Source: Monodelphis domestica
Lineage: Eukaryota; Chordata; Mammalia; Didelphimorphia; Didelphidae
DNA: 64,000 nucleotides
Assembly (NCBI RefSeq): GCF_027887165.1
Contig: NC_077235.1
Location: forward strand, 18,855,383 to 18,919,382
Reading direction: 5' to 3'
Part shown: positions 10,650-23,013 of the stretch, in pieces
Layout of the letters: each line of letters begins with the position of its first letter
Numbering within the stretch: the first letter of the stretch is position 1
The notes under the pieces: generated by a model
Seen by the model: the letters and a program-made list of their open reading frames with translations, nothing else
What the model was told of the DNA's origin: nothing
The model's database searches: none
Program-made: the position numbers and the translations under genes

Positions 10650-10890
10650 TTCAGCAAATTCTGGGAAGACTTGAATGAACTGATATGTAGCAAGGTAAGC
10701 AGAACCAGGAGAAATATAATAATCTAGATAAAACAAAATTAGAAAGCAGTTGAATCTAACTGAATTATGTTATCCACTCAGACCCAGGGAACAGCCAATG
10801 AATTATACTTTTCTCTTGGTAGAAAAGCTAGGAACTGTGGTGTCAGAAGTGGTTATTTTTTAGATTGACTTTGTTTAATGAGGTTGAATG
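10650..10890 (+). mobile_element. L1 3' UTR fragment
   Basis: 'gggaagacttgaatgaactg' with 'caaggtaagcagaaccagga' is the well-known L1 3' UTR block of marsupials. The less clear remainder ('ctcttggtagaaaagctagg', 'aactgtggtgtcagaagtgg') keeps the expected order. No poly(A) tail is visible. Confidence 0.6.
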
Positions 10891-11159
10891 TGGGCCAGGG
10901 ATGATCTTGGGAAATGACAGTGGTATTAAAAAATCAAACTTCAAAATGGAAATCATTTCAAATTAATATTTTATATGGAAAATATTCCCAGCATTGAAAA
11001 TTTTTCACGGAGCCCCCATTTAAATTGGAAAATTCTGGAATGAAGGGTTGAGCAAAGAGTTGCCTAAATAGGCAGAGAAGATAAAATAACTTTATTTCAT
11101 TTGAGACTGATACCCAGTACCCTTGTTTGGATGTTTACAGAGTTCTAAGCAAGGACTAT

Positions 11160-11260
11160 TTTATTGTTTCTATTTGAATATCTAGCATTTAGCACAGTGG
11201 CAGATCATAGTAAATGCTTAATAAATCTTTGTTAATTGCTTGATTGATTTGGCAAAGTTT
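11160..11260 (+). repeat. MIR/CORE-SINE 3' end
   Basis: 'tctagcatttagcacagtgg', 'cagatcatagtaaatgcttaa' and 'taaatctttgttaattgctt' match the 3' end shared by MIR-class SINEs and their marsupial relatives. Confidence 0.55.
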
Positions 11261-12924
11261 GCAGGGAAGATATCAAATTATAGCCTCTAACTCTAACCTT
11301 ATTAAGCAAAAATTTCATTGTAGTTTGAGGCCTACTGTGGGTGACTTGTTCTAGGGAATATTTTCTTCGAATGAACCATTTCAATCAAGCATCCTCTTTG
11401 CTTGACCACTGAGTTCACCTTTCACTCTTATTCCCCATTTCTTCACTGCCAACCCACAGACATTGACAGTAGCATTATAAATATTATTGCAGTCATTCAG
11501 GAGTAGAGCTGAGATGAATTACCTAAACTAACGTGATGTCAGAAAGGCAATCATTTACCTTCTCACTAAGGGTGCTTGAGATCTCCACATTGTGCCCTCT
11601 CAGTTTTGGCAGGAAATCTCAAGGACAGTGCTGAGGTTACTCTGAAAGATATCTCCTTTAATTATGCGGGCAGATACAAAGATCAATTCAGAAAACTCTC
11701 AGGACAAATAACACACTAATGCAAAGAGAAAAACATCACTGATAATCCATTGAATCTGATTTTTTCTCTCTATGCCAAATAGAAAGAGGTTCTAATAAGT
11801 TCATTATCAGTCCTGTGTTTATATTGCCACTTGCTTCTATCAACAGCAATCAAAGGACATATGACATTGACTTTCTATGCTTGAATATGAATGTAATTGA
11901 CTGGTTTCTGTTTTTTTTCCTTTCCTGAGTTTTTAGTAACTATTACCAGGCCAACTTGGATAAGCTTTTTCTACCTTTTGTTCAAAGCCAGTAATTCCCT
12001 TGTTCTTATATTTTATCTTCAATCAGAATACTTTATTGCTTAAAGCTAATAGGGTCAGGCTTTTGTAAGTATTGGTGTCAAATATCCTTTGCTTTTGTGT
12101 TCTTTTTCTGTTGCTAAATTACCTTCTAACTGCCTAATGGAACAATTCTTGTATACTTACTTTTTTTTTGGTGGGAAAATTCATGATGAAAGGGGAAATG
12201 CATTGAGAGAATTCTTCTTACAATATTGCTAAGTACCAGAATTAGTTACCTCCTCTCTTTAATCTTTTTGAACATAATGGTGGTTTGAGGCTCAACAATC
12301 ATGGCAAATTTTTTGTTAGAGTCAAGTCTCTTTGGGTCAAATTGAAACTTGAATCCTTTACAAAACAGTTACTATGATAAGTTTTTTCACTAAAACCTAT
12401 GCTTTATTAGCAAATGGATTTTGCTTTCTATATAGCTCAATCATTTAGATGTATGAGAATTTATCAAATGGCTTACTGATTATATGCATGAAAAATTCAC
12501 ATACATTTATGCACAGAATATGTCTTTGATGTTATATTTAGATGGTTCTATAATGTTATTAAATTAAGTTCTTCCTTAAACAATGCAGATTGAATTCCAT
12601 CCAAAATATCTTGTGCTATGTGACTTTTTCCATGTTTTTTCATACATTACTCAAAGCATGTTTTAGCCAGTGTGCTAGAGACCTTCCTCTAGATCTCTTC
12701 ACATTATATAATGGCATTGGAATACAGGAGTGAACTAGTATCTTTCACTTAGTCGTTCCACCTTTTTGTATATCTCTCCAATCATATTCTTTAAATCACT
12801 TCTGTGTACTTCTTCTTTGGTCATATGTTACAAAGAATTTGCCCCCATCAGGAATCTATACATTGACTTTTGGTTGACTTACTACTTTAATTCTTTGGTA
12901 ACTGTGGTATTCCATGACTTAAGG
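11261..12924. other. Unassigned AT-rich DNA
   Basis: About 1.7 kb with no recognised gene or repeat. Compositionally it is like intergenic DNA, with several T-runs. Confidence 0.45.
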
Positions 12925-13607
12925 CACATTTATGCATACATATATCTATATACATATTTATGTCTTGGCATTTCATCCTATACAGTTTGTCACTGTTCCC
13001 TCTAAGTATAATTCTTTTAGCTACCTAGGTGATAACAGCAGTTTTTAAGAGTTACCAATGACCTCTTTTCTTATAGGGATGCATAACATTTTAACTTATT
13101 GAGTCTCTTGAAAAAAAACATTTTGTTGTTGTTGTTGTTTTTCCCCTCTTTTTTAATTACCTTTTGATGATTCTCTTGAGTTCTGTGTTTGGGCATCAAA
13201 TTTTCTGTTCAGGTCTGCCTCTGTGCTTCTCTCTCAGGCTGCCTCCCAGGCCGCTGTTGGAACCTTGAGCCTGGCACAGCTTTGTCCACAAGGTAGAGCC
13301 TCCAGGCTAGCACCCTTGCCTGCCCAGAGATTCCTGCCACTGCTGGAGACTCAGTACTGTGGGTAGGGGAGGGGTCCTGGAACCTTTCTTTTTCCTTCCC
13401 CTTAAACCCCACTGTTCTAGAATTCAGACTTTTTTGTGGCGTGCCTTTTAAGTTGAGTCCATCAGGAGGGTTCCTTGGCTCTGTTCTGTTGTTAGATTTG
13501 GTTTTCAGTCTCCTATGAGTATTTGTTTTTTAATCAGTGAGGAAGGGTTTTCAGAGGTCTGTACTTTTGCTTTCTCTACGCTGCCATCTTGACTCTGCCT
13601 CCCACCA
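12925..13607 (-). mobile_element. L1 5' end with ORF1 deleted, 3'-truncated (L1-A)
   Basis: On the minus strand this begins at 13607 with the marsupial L1 5' leader ('ggcagagtcaagatgg') and follows the same leader as the L1 at 46530-49366 as far as 13218. There it jumps, at 13217/13218, to the last codons of ORF1 (coding 'LNRKFDAQTQ') and then the ORF1-ORF2 spacer, which it follows to about 12925. Essentially all of ORF1 is absent, as are ORF2 and the 3' UTR. The parallel copy carries about 1.3 kb between the same two points. There is no poly(A) tail at the 12925 end. Confidence 0.85.
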
Positions 13608-13899
13608 GTAATTTTAAGAAAGATATTTTATTTTACCAATTACATGTAATAATGATTTTTTACATAAGTTTTCTAAATTTATATGATAGAAATTGTCTCC
13701 CCCTTTCCTCTTTCCTTCCCCTTTTTTAATATTCTATTTGGGATACATGCCTAGTAGTGGTATTACATGATCAAAGGGTTAGTACAATTTTATTACCCAT
13801 TGATAGTTCCAAATTGCCCTCCAGAATGATTGGATCAGTTCACAACTCCACCAACTTTATATTAATGTCCTAGTTTTGCCATTTCACTTCCAACATTTA

Positions 13900-16800
13900 T
13901 CTCTTTCCTTTACTGTCATATTGGCCATTCTGATAGGTGTGGGGTGGTACCTCAGAGATGTTTCAATTTTCATTTCTCTAATCAAGTAATTTAGGACATT
14001 TTTTCATATGATTATTGATTACTTTGATGTCTTCATCTGAAAACTGTTCATATCTTTGAACATTTGTCATTTTGGGAATGGTTTGTATTAATATCAATTT
14101 GACTTAGTTTTTTATATGCCTGAGAAATGAGATTTTTACCAGATAAAGTTGTTATAAATTTCCCCCCAGTTTCTAGTTTCCTTTCCAATCTTGCTTTCAT
14201 TGGTTTTGCTTGTATAAGAACATTTAAATTTAATATAGTGTGTAAGATATTGGTGTATACCTAGTTTCTTCCATACTGTTTTCTAGTTTTCCTAGCAGTT
14301 TTTGTCAAATAGTGAGTTTTTATCCCAAAAGCTAGGATCTTTGGGTTTATGAAATTCTGTATTGCCATGGTCATTTATACCTAATCTATTCCATTGATCC
14401 ACCATTCTGTTTCTTAGCCAGTACCTGATTGTTTTGATGGTTACTACTTTATAGTATAGCTTGATTGATATCTGGTATTGTTAGGTTACTTTCCACTTTT
14501 TTTTCATTGATTCTCTTGATAGTCTTGATCTTTTTTTCCTTCCAGATGAATTTTCTTATTATTTTCCATAGTTCTATAAAATATTTTTTGGTATTTTTAT
14601 TTATATGGTACTGATTAAGTAATCAATTTAGGTAGAATTGTCATTTTTATTTCATTAACTTAGCTTACTCATGAACAATTGATATTTTTCTAGTTGTTTA
14701 GATCTGGCTTTATTGATGTGAAAAGTGTTTTGTAATTATGTTCATATAATTCCTATGTTTGGCTTGGCAACCAGATTCCTAAGTATTTTATATTGTCTAG
14801 ATTCATTTTAATGGAATACCTTTTCTTGCTCTTCCTGCTGTTATTTTTTTTTGTTATATATAGAAATGCTGATGATTTATGTGGGTTTATTTTATATCCT
14901 AAAACTTTGCTAAATTTATTAATTATTTCAACTAGTTTTTTAGTTGATTCTCTAAGTATATGATCATATCAGCTGCAAAGATAAGTAGTTTAGTTTCCTT
15001 ATTTCCCACATTAACTTCTTTAATTTCTTTTTTCTTCTTTTATTGTGAAAGCTAGCATCTTATTGATCTTTTTGGCAAGGCTTCTAACTTATTCCCACTG
15101 CAAATGACACATGCTGATGATTTTAGATCGATACTACTTATCATTTTAAGGAAAGGAATATTTATTACTATGCTTTTGAGTGTTTTTAATAGAAATGGGT
15201 GTTGCATTTTGTTGAAAGCATTTTCTGCATTTACTGAGATTTTTCTTATTGATATGGTCAATTACTCTGACACTTTTACTAATATGAGAGCAGATTTGAA
15301 TTCCTAGTATAAATCCTACCTGGTCATAGTGAAAGATCCTTGTGATATGCTGCTGTAGTCCCCTTCCTAATATTTTATTTAAAATATTCACATCCACATT
15401 TATTAATGAAATTGGTATGTAATTTTCTCTCTCTGTTTTTATTCTTCCCACCTTAAATATTAGCACCATGTTTGGGTCATAAAAGTAATTTGGTGGAACT
15501 CCTTCTTTGCCTATTTTGCCAAATTGTTTATATAGTATTGTGATTAATTATTCTTTAAATATTTGATAGAATTCACTTGTTAATCCATCTGGCCCTGGGA
15601 ACTTTTTCTTGGGGAATGCTTTGATGACTTGTTCCATTTCTTTTTTCTGAGATGGGATAATTTGAGTATTCTATTCCTTCTTATGTTAATATAGGCAATT
15701 TATATATTTTCAAATATTCATCCATTTCACTCAGACTATAAGAATTATCGGCATACAATTGGTCCAAATAGCTCCTAATGATTTCTTTAATTTTCTCTTC
15801 ATTGGTGGTGAATTTGCTATTTTCATTTATGATACTGATAATTTGATTTTCTTCTTTCCTTTTTTAAATCAAATTAACCCATGATCTATTTTATTTGTTT
15901 TTTTTTTATAAAACCAACTCTTACTCTTATTTATTAGTTCAGTAGTTCTCTTATTTTCAATTTTATTAATTTCTCCTTTGATTTTTAAGATTTCCAATTT
16001 AGTCTTTAATTGGGGATGTCTAATTTGTTCTTTATCTAATTGCATGCCCAGTTCTTTGATCTTTTCCCCCTCTATTTTATTGATGTAGGCATTCAGAGAA
16101 AAAAAAATTCCCCTAAGTACTGCTCTGGTTGTATCCTATGAATTTTAACATGTTATCTCCTCATTTTCATTCTCTTTAATAAAGTTATTGATTCTATAAT
16201 TTGTTCTTTCACACACCCTTTTTAAGAATTAAATTATTTAGTTTCCAATTGATTTTTAATTTTTCTTTCCATGAACACTTGTTCATTATTATTTTTATTG
16301 CAGTATGATTTGAAAAGGATACATTTATTATTTCTGCTTTTCTATATTTTGTTGTAATGTTTTTATGCCCTAATACATGTTCAGTTTTTGTGTACTTATC
16401 ATGCACTGCTGAAAAGAAGGTATATTTCTTTTTATCCCCATTTAATTTTCCCCAAAGATTTATTAAATTAACTTTTCTAAACTTTTATTCACCCCTTTAC
16501 TTCTTTTTTGTTTGTTTTTTCATTAGATTTATCTAGCTCTGAGAGGGGAAGGCCAAAGTCCTCCCCTATTATAGTTTTACCATATTCTCCTGAAGCTCAT
16601 TTAACTTCCTTTTTAAAAATTTTAAGGCTATACCATTTGGTGTGTATATGTTAAATATTGATATCATGTTATTGACTAAATACTTTCTATCAGGATATAA
16701 TCTCCTTGTTTATCTCTTTTAGTTAGGTCTATTTTTTCTTTAGCTTTGTCTGAGATCATGAATGCTACTCCTACTTTTTTTTATTTCATATGATGCACAA

Positions 16801-16980
16801 TAACTTCTGCTACATCTAGTTACTTTTACTCTGCATGTCTACATGCCTCAAATGTGTTTCTTGTAAATAACATATCTCAGGATTCTAGTTTTAAATCCAC
16901 TCTTCTATTCACTTCTTTTTTGTGGGTGAGTTCATCCCATTTATATTTACTGTTATGATTACCATCTGTACATTCCTTTC
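13900..16980 (-). pseudogene. L1-B ORF2 remnant (endonuclease and reverse transcriptase)
   Basis: Minus-strand reading gives the endonuclease start ('NGMNSP', 'LQETHLR') near 16940-16830 and the RT block 'HYDQVGFI' followed by 'DHINK' in a 107-codon stretch at 15146-15469. The catalytic box that normally reads FADD lies at 14964-14979 and reads FAAD here, so one catalytic Asp is replaced by Ala. Frequent stops and frameshifts show a dead copy. In life ORF2p nicks target DNA and reverse-transcribes L1 RNA. Confidence 0.85.
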
Positions 16981-17410
16981 GATCTCATTCCCCGCCCCCT
17001 TTAATTCTGCTTTTTCTCCCTCCTGTCACTCTATTGCTCCTTATAAGTGTTTTGCTTTTAATCACACACCCCCAATTTCCCTTAACTCATTTTATTCCCC
17101 TTCCCACACCTCCCATCTTATTCCCCTCTTACTTCTATATGTGGAAAGATAGGATTCTACACCTCCACGAGTATAGTTGTTTTTGTCTCTCTGAGCCAGT
17201 TCTGATGAGAATAAGGTTTAAGCATTGCCTGTCACCACCCTCATCCTCCCCTCCAATGTAATACGATTTTTTGCACCTGGTTAGGTGATATAATTTATTC
17301 CACTTTCACCTCTCTTCCCCTTTCTCTCAGTGTAATCCTCTTCTTTCCCCTCATTTTTTGCACATCATGCTATCCTAAACATCTTACTCTTGTACCCTTT
17401 TTCTTTTTTA

Positions 17411-17999
17411 TTTTATAATTTGGAAATTTATATTTAATTAATTTAGAATATTTTTCATGGTTACAAGATTCATGTTGTTTCCCTCCCTTCCCCCCATTCC
17501 CCTCCTATAGCCAACACACAATTCCAATGAGTTTTACATGTGTGATTGATCAAGACCTATTTCCATATTATTAATATTTGCACTAGGATGATCATTTAGT
17601 CTATATCACCAATCATATCCCCATCGACCTGGGTAATAAAACAGTTGTTTTTCTTCTGTGTTTCTCTTCCCACAGTTCTTCCTCTGAATGTGGATAGTGT
17701 TCCTTCTCATAAATCCCTCGCAGTTCTTCAGGATCACTGCATTGCCACTAATGGAGAAGTCCATGACATTCAATTGTACCAAAGTGTATCAGTCCCTGTG
17801 AACAATGTTCTCCTGGTTCTGCTCCTCTCACTCTGCATCAATTCCTGGATGTCATTCCAGTTCACATGGAATTCCTCCACTTTATTATTCCTTTGAGCCC
17901 AATAGTATTCCAACACCAATAGATACCACAATTTATTCAGCCATTCCCCAATTGGAGGGCATCCCCTCATTTTCCATTTTTGCCACTACAAAGAGCTGC
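17411..17999 (-). mobile_element. 5'-truncated L1 3' UTR nested in L1-B
   Basis: This 0.6-kb piece is the L1 3' UTR of the type seen at 55253-55830 on the same strand and at 28030-28600 on the other strand (shared blocks: 'ggaattccatgtgaa' and 'ttattcagccattcccca' on the plus strand). It interrupts the spacer between ORF1 and ORF2 of L1-B. The host L1 resumes on both sides in the order seen in the L1 at 22275-28608. The edges carry similar strings, 'accctttttcttttt' at 17394-17408 and 'accctcttttta' at 18000-18011, as an imperfect target duplication. Confidence 0.8.
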
Positions 18000-18059
18000 A
18001 CCCTCTTTTTATGTATATTTCTAACTGTTCTGACAATGACAAAATTTTTGAGTCATGAA

Positions 18060-18900
18060 TCTCATCTTTCCATGTAAGAATATAAACAGTTTGACCTTAT
18101 TGATTCACTCAAATCTTCTCTTTCATAATTATCTTTTTATGCTTCTCTTGAAGAGTCTTGTATTTGGATATCAGATTTAATGTATAGATCTGGTCTTTTC
18201 ATCAGGAATGCTTGGACATCTTCTATGTTACTACCAATTTTTTGCTGTGTAGATGATTCTTTGTTTTAAATCAAGTTCCTTTTCCTTCTAGAATATTATA
18301 TTCCAAGCCTCCTAATCCTTTAATGTAAAATATAATAAATGCTGTGCTATCCTGGTTGTGGTTCCAATATATTTATATTGTTTCTTTCTGGCTGCTTGAA
18401 TTATTTTCTCCCTGTCCTTAGAGCTCTTAAATTTGCCTGTAATATTCCTGGGAGTCCTTATTTGGAGATTTATTTAAGGAAATGATCAGTGGATTCTGTC
18501 AATTTATACTTTACCCTTTCGTTCAAGAATATCAGGGCAATTTTCTTTGATATTTTCTTGTAATATGATGCCTAGACTTTCTTTTTACTTTAACATGACT
18601 CTCAGCTAGGCAAGTATTCCTTAGATTGTTTCTCCTGGATTTATTTTCCAGGACATTTGATTCTTCAATAAAATGTTTCATGTTTTCTTTTTTTTCATTC
18701 TTTTGATTCTGTTTTATGGTTTCATGATGTCTCATGATATCATTAGCTTCTATTTGCCCAATTCTAATTTTTAGGATATTTTCTTCTGTGAGCTTTTGAG
18801 CCTCCCTCTCCATGTGGCTAATTCTACATTTTTTTAAGGAATTCTTATCTTTATGGGATTTTTCCTTACTGTTACCATCAGCTCTAGTTCTGGGTTTTTG
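18060..18900 (-). pseudogene. L1-B ORF1 remnant
   Basis: The 93-codon stretch at 18532-18813 contains 'HHETIKQNQKNEKKENMKHF' and then 'NKSRRNNLR', the end of the ORF1p coiled coil passing into the RNA-binding part. Downstream, frames that need shifting read on to the C-terminus near 18100. ORF1p forms trimers that coat L1 RNA. This copy is broken by several stops. Confidence 0.8.
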
Positions 18901-19807
18901 TAAGTTTCAGTTCTTCCAAGGTAGTATGGTGGTCTATGGGATGTGAGCACTGAAATCCACCTCTCATTACAGATTCAGTCTCCTCTAGGTATTACTGATG
19001 TCTCAAAGGGCTCAGAGCACTGTAACCTACCTTGTTCTGATGCTCAGGACTTGAACTCAAGTCTGTGCAGTGGCTCTAAGACTTACTCTGGACTTACACA
19101 GGCCAGGTGCACTACAGACTGTCTTTCCTAGGGCTTGGGGCCTCATTGGTACCTTGGACAGAGCTCTGAGCCTCCTCATAGTCTAGCACCACACAGGGGA
19201 AGATTGTGTTGTGCTGGGGTTACACTGGTGTTTGTGTCCTAAATGCCAGCTGAGGCAGAGGCATAGAACCTCACTCTTGGCTTATATAAGCCCAGTGCAC
19301 TCTGAACTACCCTGTGATGGTGCTTGGGCTCTCACCACAGGTTTGGGTAGGGTTTCTTGGCCTCCATTAGGCTTGAACAGGCTAGGTGTATCAGGCTACC
19401 TTGCTCTAAGGACTTGAGTCCTCACTATAAATTTGAGCTAGGTCTTGGAACTTTGAGAGTTGAGTGTGGGCTGCTCTGCTCTTGACTTAGGCAGGATCTC
19501 AAAATCTTAAAGTTGACTTGTTCCCAGTTTCAGAACCTGGATAAGTAGGTAGGCATTAGGAGGCTTGTACTCTTTAGTGTGCAGTTTTGCATGATTTTGC
19601 TTCTTATTTCTCTCTCATCTTACCCTAGTGAAATAGAACTTTTCTTATTATCTTCCAAGTTGTGTTCTACAGGAGAGTTGTTTTTTTGTATCCCCTTGTT
19701 GGTTGTCACATTCATTTTGTGGCATTATTTTAAGGTCAATTTGAGAGGAATCTCAGACCAATTATAGCTTTATATTCTGCTACTCCACCATTTTGACTCT
19801 TCCTCCA

Positions 19808-20637
19808 AAATCCCAGTAGCTTAAAACCTCTAATAACTGCAATAATCCACCATGATTCTAGATGACTAAAGATTACGATGTTTTCCTGCTCTGAACAGAA
19901 TATGTAGTAACATATAGAACAGTAAAATGCAGAATTATGCTGATTTTTGAACATGGTTAATGTGGAACTTAGTTTTACTTTGCATATTTATTATAGAGCT
20001 TTTCTTTTTCTTTTTTATTTTAAGAAAGGAAGATTGTAGGTGGGAGAAATAAAGGCAGGCTCCTGTTAACTTAAAATCAATTTACTGAACAAAAGTAAAA
20101 AAATGGTTCCAAGTCAGCTTCAGAAGAGGTTCCTAGTGTATGCCAGGGGCATGTGTTTGGCTCTGTACTATTTAACAATCATTCTTTTTGCTCAAGTAAG
20201 GTTAAGAGAAGATAAACTTCTTGGTCCATCTCACTTTGACATTCCCTGATTCTCATCATTATAATGTGATGGGCTTTATATTCTGAAGTTCAGTGATTAG
20301 ATACTAACTTATTTACTATTAATATTATTATATAACAAAACCTCCTAAATGAATTAATGCATTGAGTTTTTAGAAAATAATAGGCACGATCTTATACAGG
20401 AATATAACTGGAATAATGATTGAGTTAGTGGACACAAGGAAGGAATTGAGAGATTTAGAAGTATTTTAAAAATAAAATAAACACAGAATTCCCAGGATAT
20501 CAAAATAAATTGAATCCAAAAGCTTAAGTGTTGTCAAAATACTTGTAAAGTTTTTTTTTCATTTCTAATTTTATTTTTCCTGTACTGCTTCCTCCACACT
20601 TGGTGTATAGCTATTAAATAAAAGTTATTTGTCTTAA
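19808..20637. other. Unassigned non-coding DNA
   Basis: About 830 bases between the 5' end of L1-B and a MIR. I recognise no gene or repeat family. Confidence 0.45.
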
Positions 20638-20845
20638 TATAGTACAGTGGAAAGAACTCTGGATTTAAAGATAGAGATCCTAGATTCAAATCTTTATTTT
20701 GCAATTTCCAACTTTATGACCTTAAGCAAGTCATTTTGTCTCTTTGGATCTCACTTTCCTCATCTGTAAAATTAGTGAACTATACTGGTATATCTATGAG
20801 ACTGAGCAGCTTTAAATCAATGCCCCTATTCTATGATCCTATCAA
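20638..20845 (+). repeat. MIR SINE
   Basis: 'acagtggaaagaactctgga', 'tagattcaaatctttatttt', 'aagcaagtcattttgtctct' and 'ctcatctgtaaaattagtga' follow the full MIR order, ending with 'tctatgatcctatca'. One of the clearer MIRs here. Confidence 0.8.
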
Positions 20846-22274
20846 AGAAATTCTTTCAGAGTAGGACTCCACAGCATCCTACCCCACTGAATTGTCATCA
20901 CTTGGAAGTAAACAGGGTATTTTTTAGACCACAGCAGCTGAGGGCAAGCTCTGGCAGGTAATAGTATATCAGAAGGGCTTTGAGTATAGTCACAACAACA
21001 GCTTGTGATTGACTTATGAGAAGAAGCTCCACCAAGAAAGGAGCAGCTCTTCACCAGTAAGCTGGCCACTTTAAATAGAATTATTTGGTCCTAGTAGCCC
21101 ATGTAGAAAGAAAAATTCCAAATAATCTTCAGTCCTGTTCAGTCCTTTCTATTTATGCACTGACTGACTGAGGCATGATTCCAAAAATGTTTTAAGGGGG
21201 ATTAAGATTCACAAATTTCTCATAATTTATAAATGTGTTTTTCAATGGTGGTACTCCAGTAAACAAGAAATTGACATATAAATGGAGAAACTAAATTATA
21301 CCACTTTAGATATTATTGTTATGAACAGAAGGATTCTATAGCAAAATGGAAGATTGCTTCATAAGCAAATAAAGGAATTGGCAGAATGGATTTTATCATG
21401 CATATAAAAGCAATTAAAATGTCATTTCATGATCACTTTATATTGTAGAACTAATGATAGGCATTTAAAAATACTGTGAAAATATTTGAAATTTGTTTGC
21501 CATTATCTGTTTCAGAGTAAGCGGTGAAGGAGAATTTATATGATAAGAATTTGACAAGGCTATCTGAATTAAATTAAGACATGGTTTATTAGTGGGTGAA
21601 TTCAGTGCAAAGATATGAATGGTGAAAATAATAAAATATGTGTTGGAGTTAGAACGTGAGAGTCAAAGGCTTTATAGATTTCTCAGAATTCTCTTATAAA
21701 TTGTGGCTAATTTCTTCAAGAAGTTAATCTGAAGGAACTGACAGTGAGTACTAAATAGCATTTGCAAAAAATAAATTTGATATTTAAAAATCTTAAAGAA
21801 ATGACTAGCCTTGAGAGTCATTTCTTGATAAAACATATGTAGTCATACCACAAATTTTTAGAAAAAAGTAAAAATCAAGCAAATTCAAAGAAATAATAAA
21901 AGCATGGTGACTTGGTATACAACTGAAGGAACTCCAGCCTGGCCTATTAAAATAAGATGTTAATGAAAAAAATGTGAACTGGATAAAAGATTGAACATTA
22001 GTATAAACAATCACTGTTTAATACAGAAGATTATTCAATATAAATCAGTTTTCAGAGTAAAGAGACTAAAAGAGCCTAGAATAAACTTCAGCCATCAAAT
22101 GCTTGATTTTCTTGTCAAACATAAAGATAAAATTTCCAAGGTAAATAACAATTTAGAATATAAACTTGTTTGCAAGATTTTATGGGGTATCATTTAATAA
22201 AAGAGGAAGAAATAGAGCGGAAAATAACTTTCCAGAAAACTTTTGAAGAGACCTGACTTAAAGGGATGTCCAGA
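20846..22274. other. Unassigned AT-rich DNA
   Basis: About 1.4 kb. The A-rich plus strand gives small open frames (for example 21991-22197), but none shows a known motif. It could hold an old, unrecognisable element. Confidence 0.4.
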
Positions 22275-23013
22275 CTTCTCGGGGTAAAGCCAAGATGATG
22301 GAATAATTCAGAGCTGCTCAATGCTACCATGAGAATCTTCTCTGACCAAGATCAAACTATTACCACAAAACAAATACAGGAGTGAAAAAACAGCAAGGAG
22401 AGAGTGGAACAACTTTCAAGAAAAGAAAAACCCAAAAGGCAGGCAAAGATCATCTGGGGCATAGGGGTAAGAAGAGAGCAGAGCCAACAAGAAGCTGTAG
22501 CAAGGAGGGAAGATCAAGCCATATACCCCCACCCCACATTTGCTGAACAAGCTTTGGGAACCTATGCCCAAGCCAACATCCAGATACTGAGATCCTGCCT
22601 GGGCAAATAGTGATACAAGCCAATCCATACCCCTTCCCTTGAAATTTCTAATCTATGGAAAAGTAAGGAGTCACAGCCCAGGGAATTCAAGTCTGGCTGG
22701 AGAAAAGGATTTAGTTCACACTTTGGGGTGATTGATAGTACTGAGTACTAAATCATGATCATTTTGCCTAAAGCTCAGGGGTGAGCTCCAAGATAGGACA
22801 ATCAAGGATGAGCCTGATTGGATAAAGTACACAGCCTCTGACCTGATCAATATCAGAATGATATCAAATAGTTATACCTAAGCCGGAGGTTAATCTTTAA
22901 GCTGTCACGATATCATGGGTCAATTGAATCATCAGGGGGAGAGGACTCTCAGAGCTCTCAGCTCTCAAACCATCACATCATTCCCCCCAAACTACCTATA
23001 ATTTGATAGGAAA

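Larger units (their letters stand above)
13608..19807 (-). mobile_element. Near full-length decayed L1 (L1-B) holding a nested L1
   Basis: Minus-strand order: a 5' leader starting 'ggaggaagagtcaaaatggt' near 19807, ORF1 (about 18900-18060), a spacer interrupted by a nested L1 fragment, ORF2 (about 16980-13900), and a 3' end whose terminal block ('ttacatgtaattggtaaaat') contains a poly(A) signal near 13630. The 5' leader differs from that of L1-A and of the L1 at 46530-49366, so it is another subfamily. Similar 14-base strings at 13606-13619 and 19813-19826 (about 10 of 14 identical) may be its target duplication. All ORFs are broken. Confidence 0.85.
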
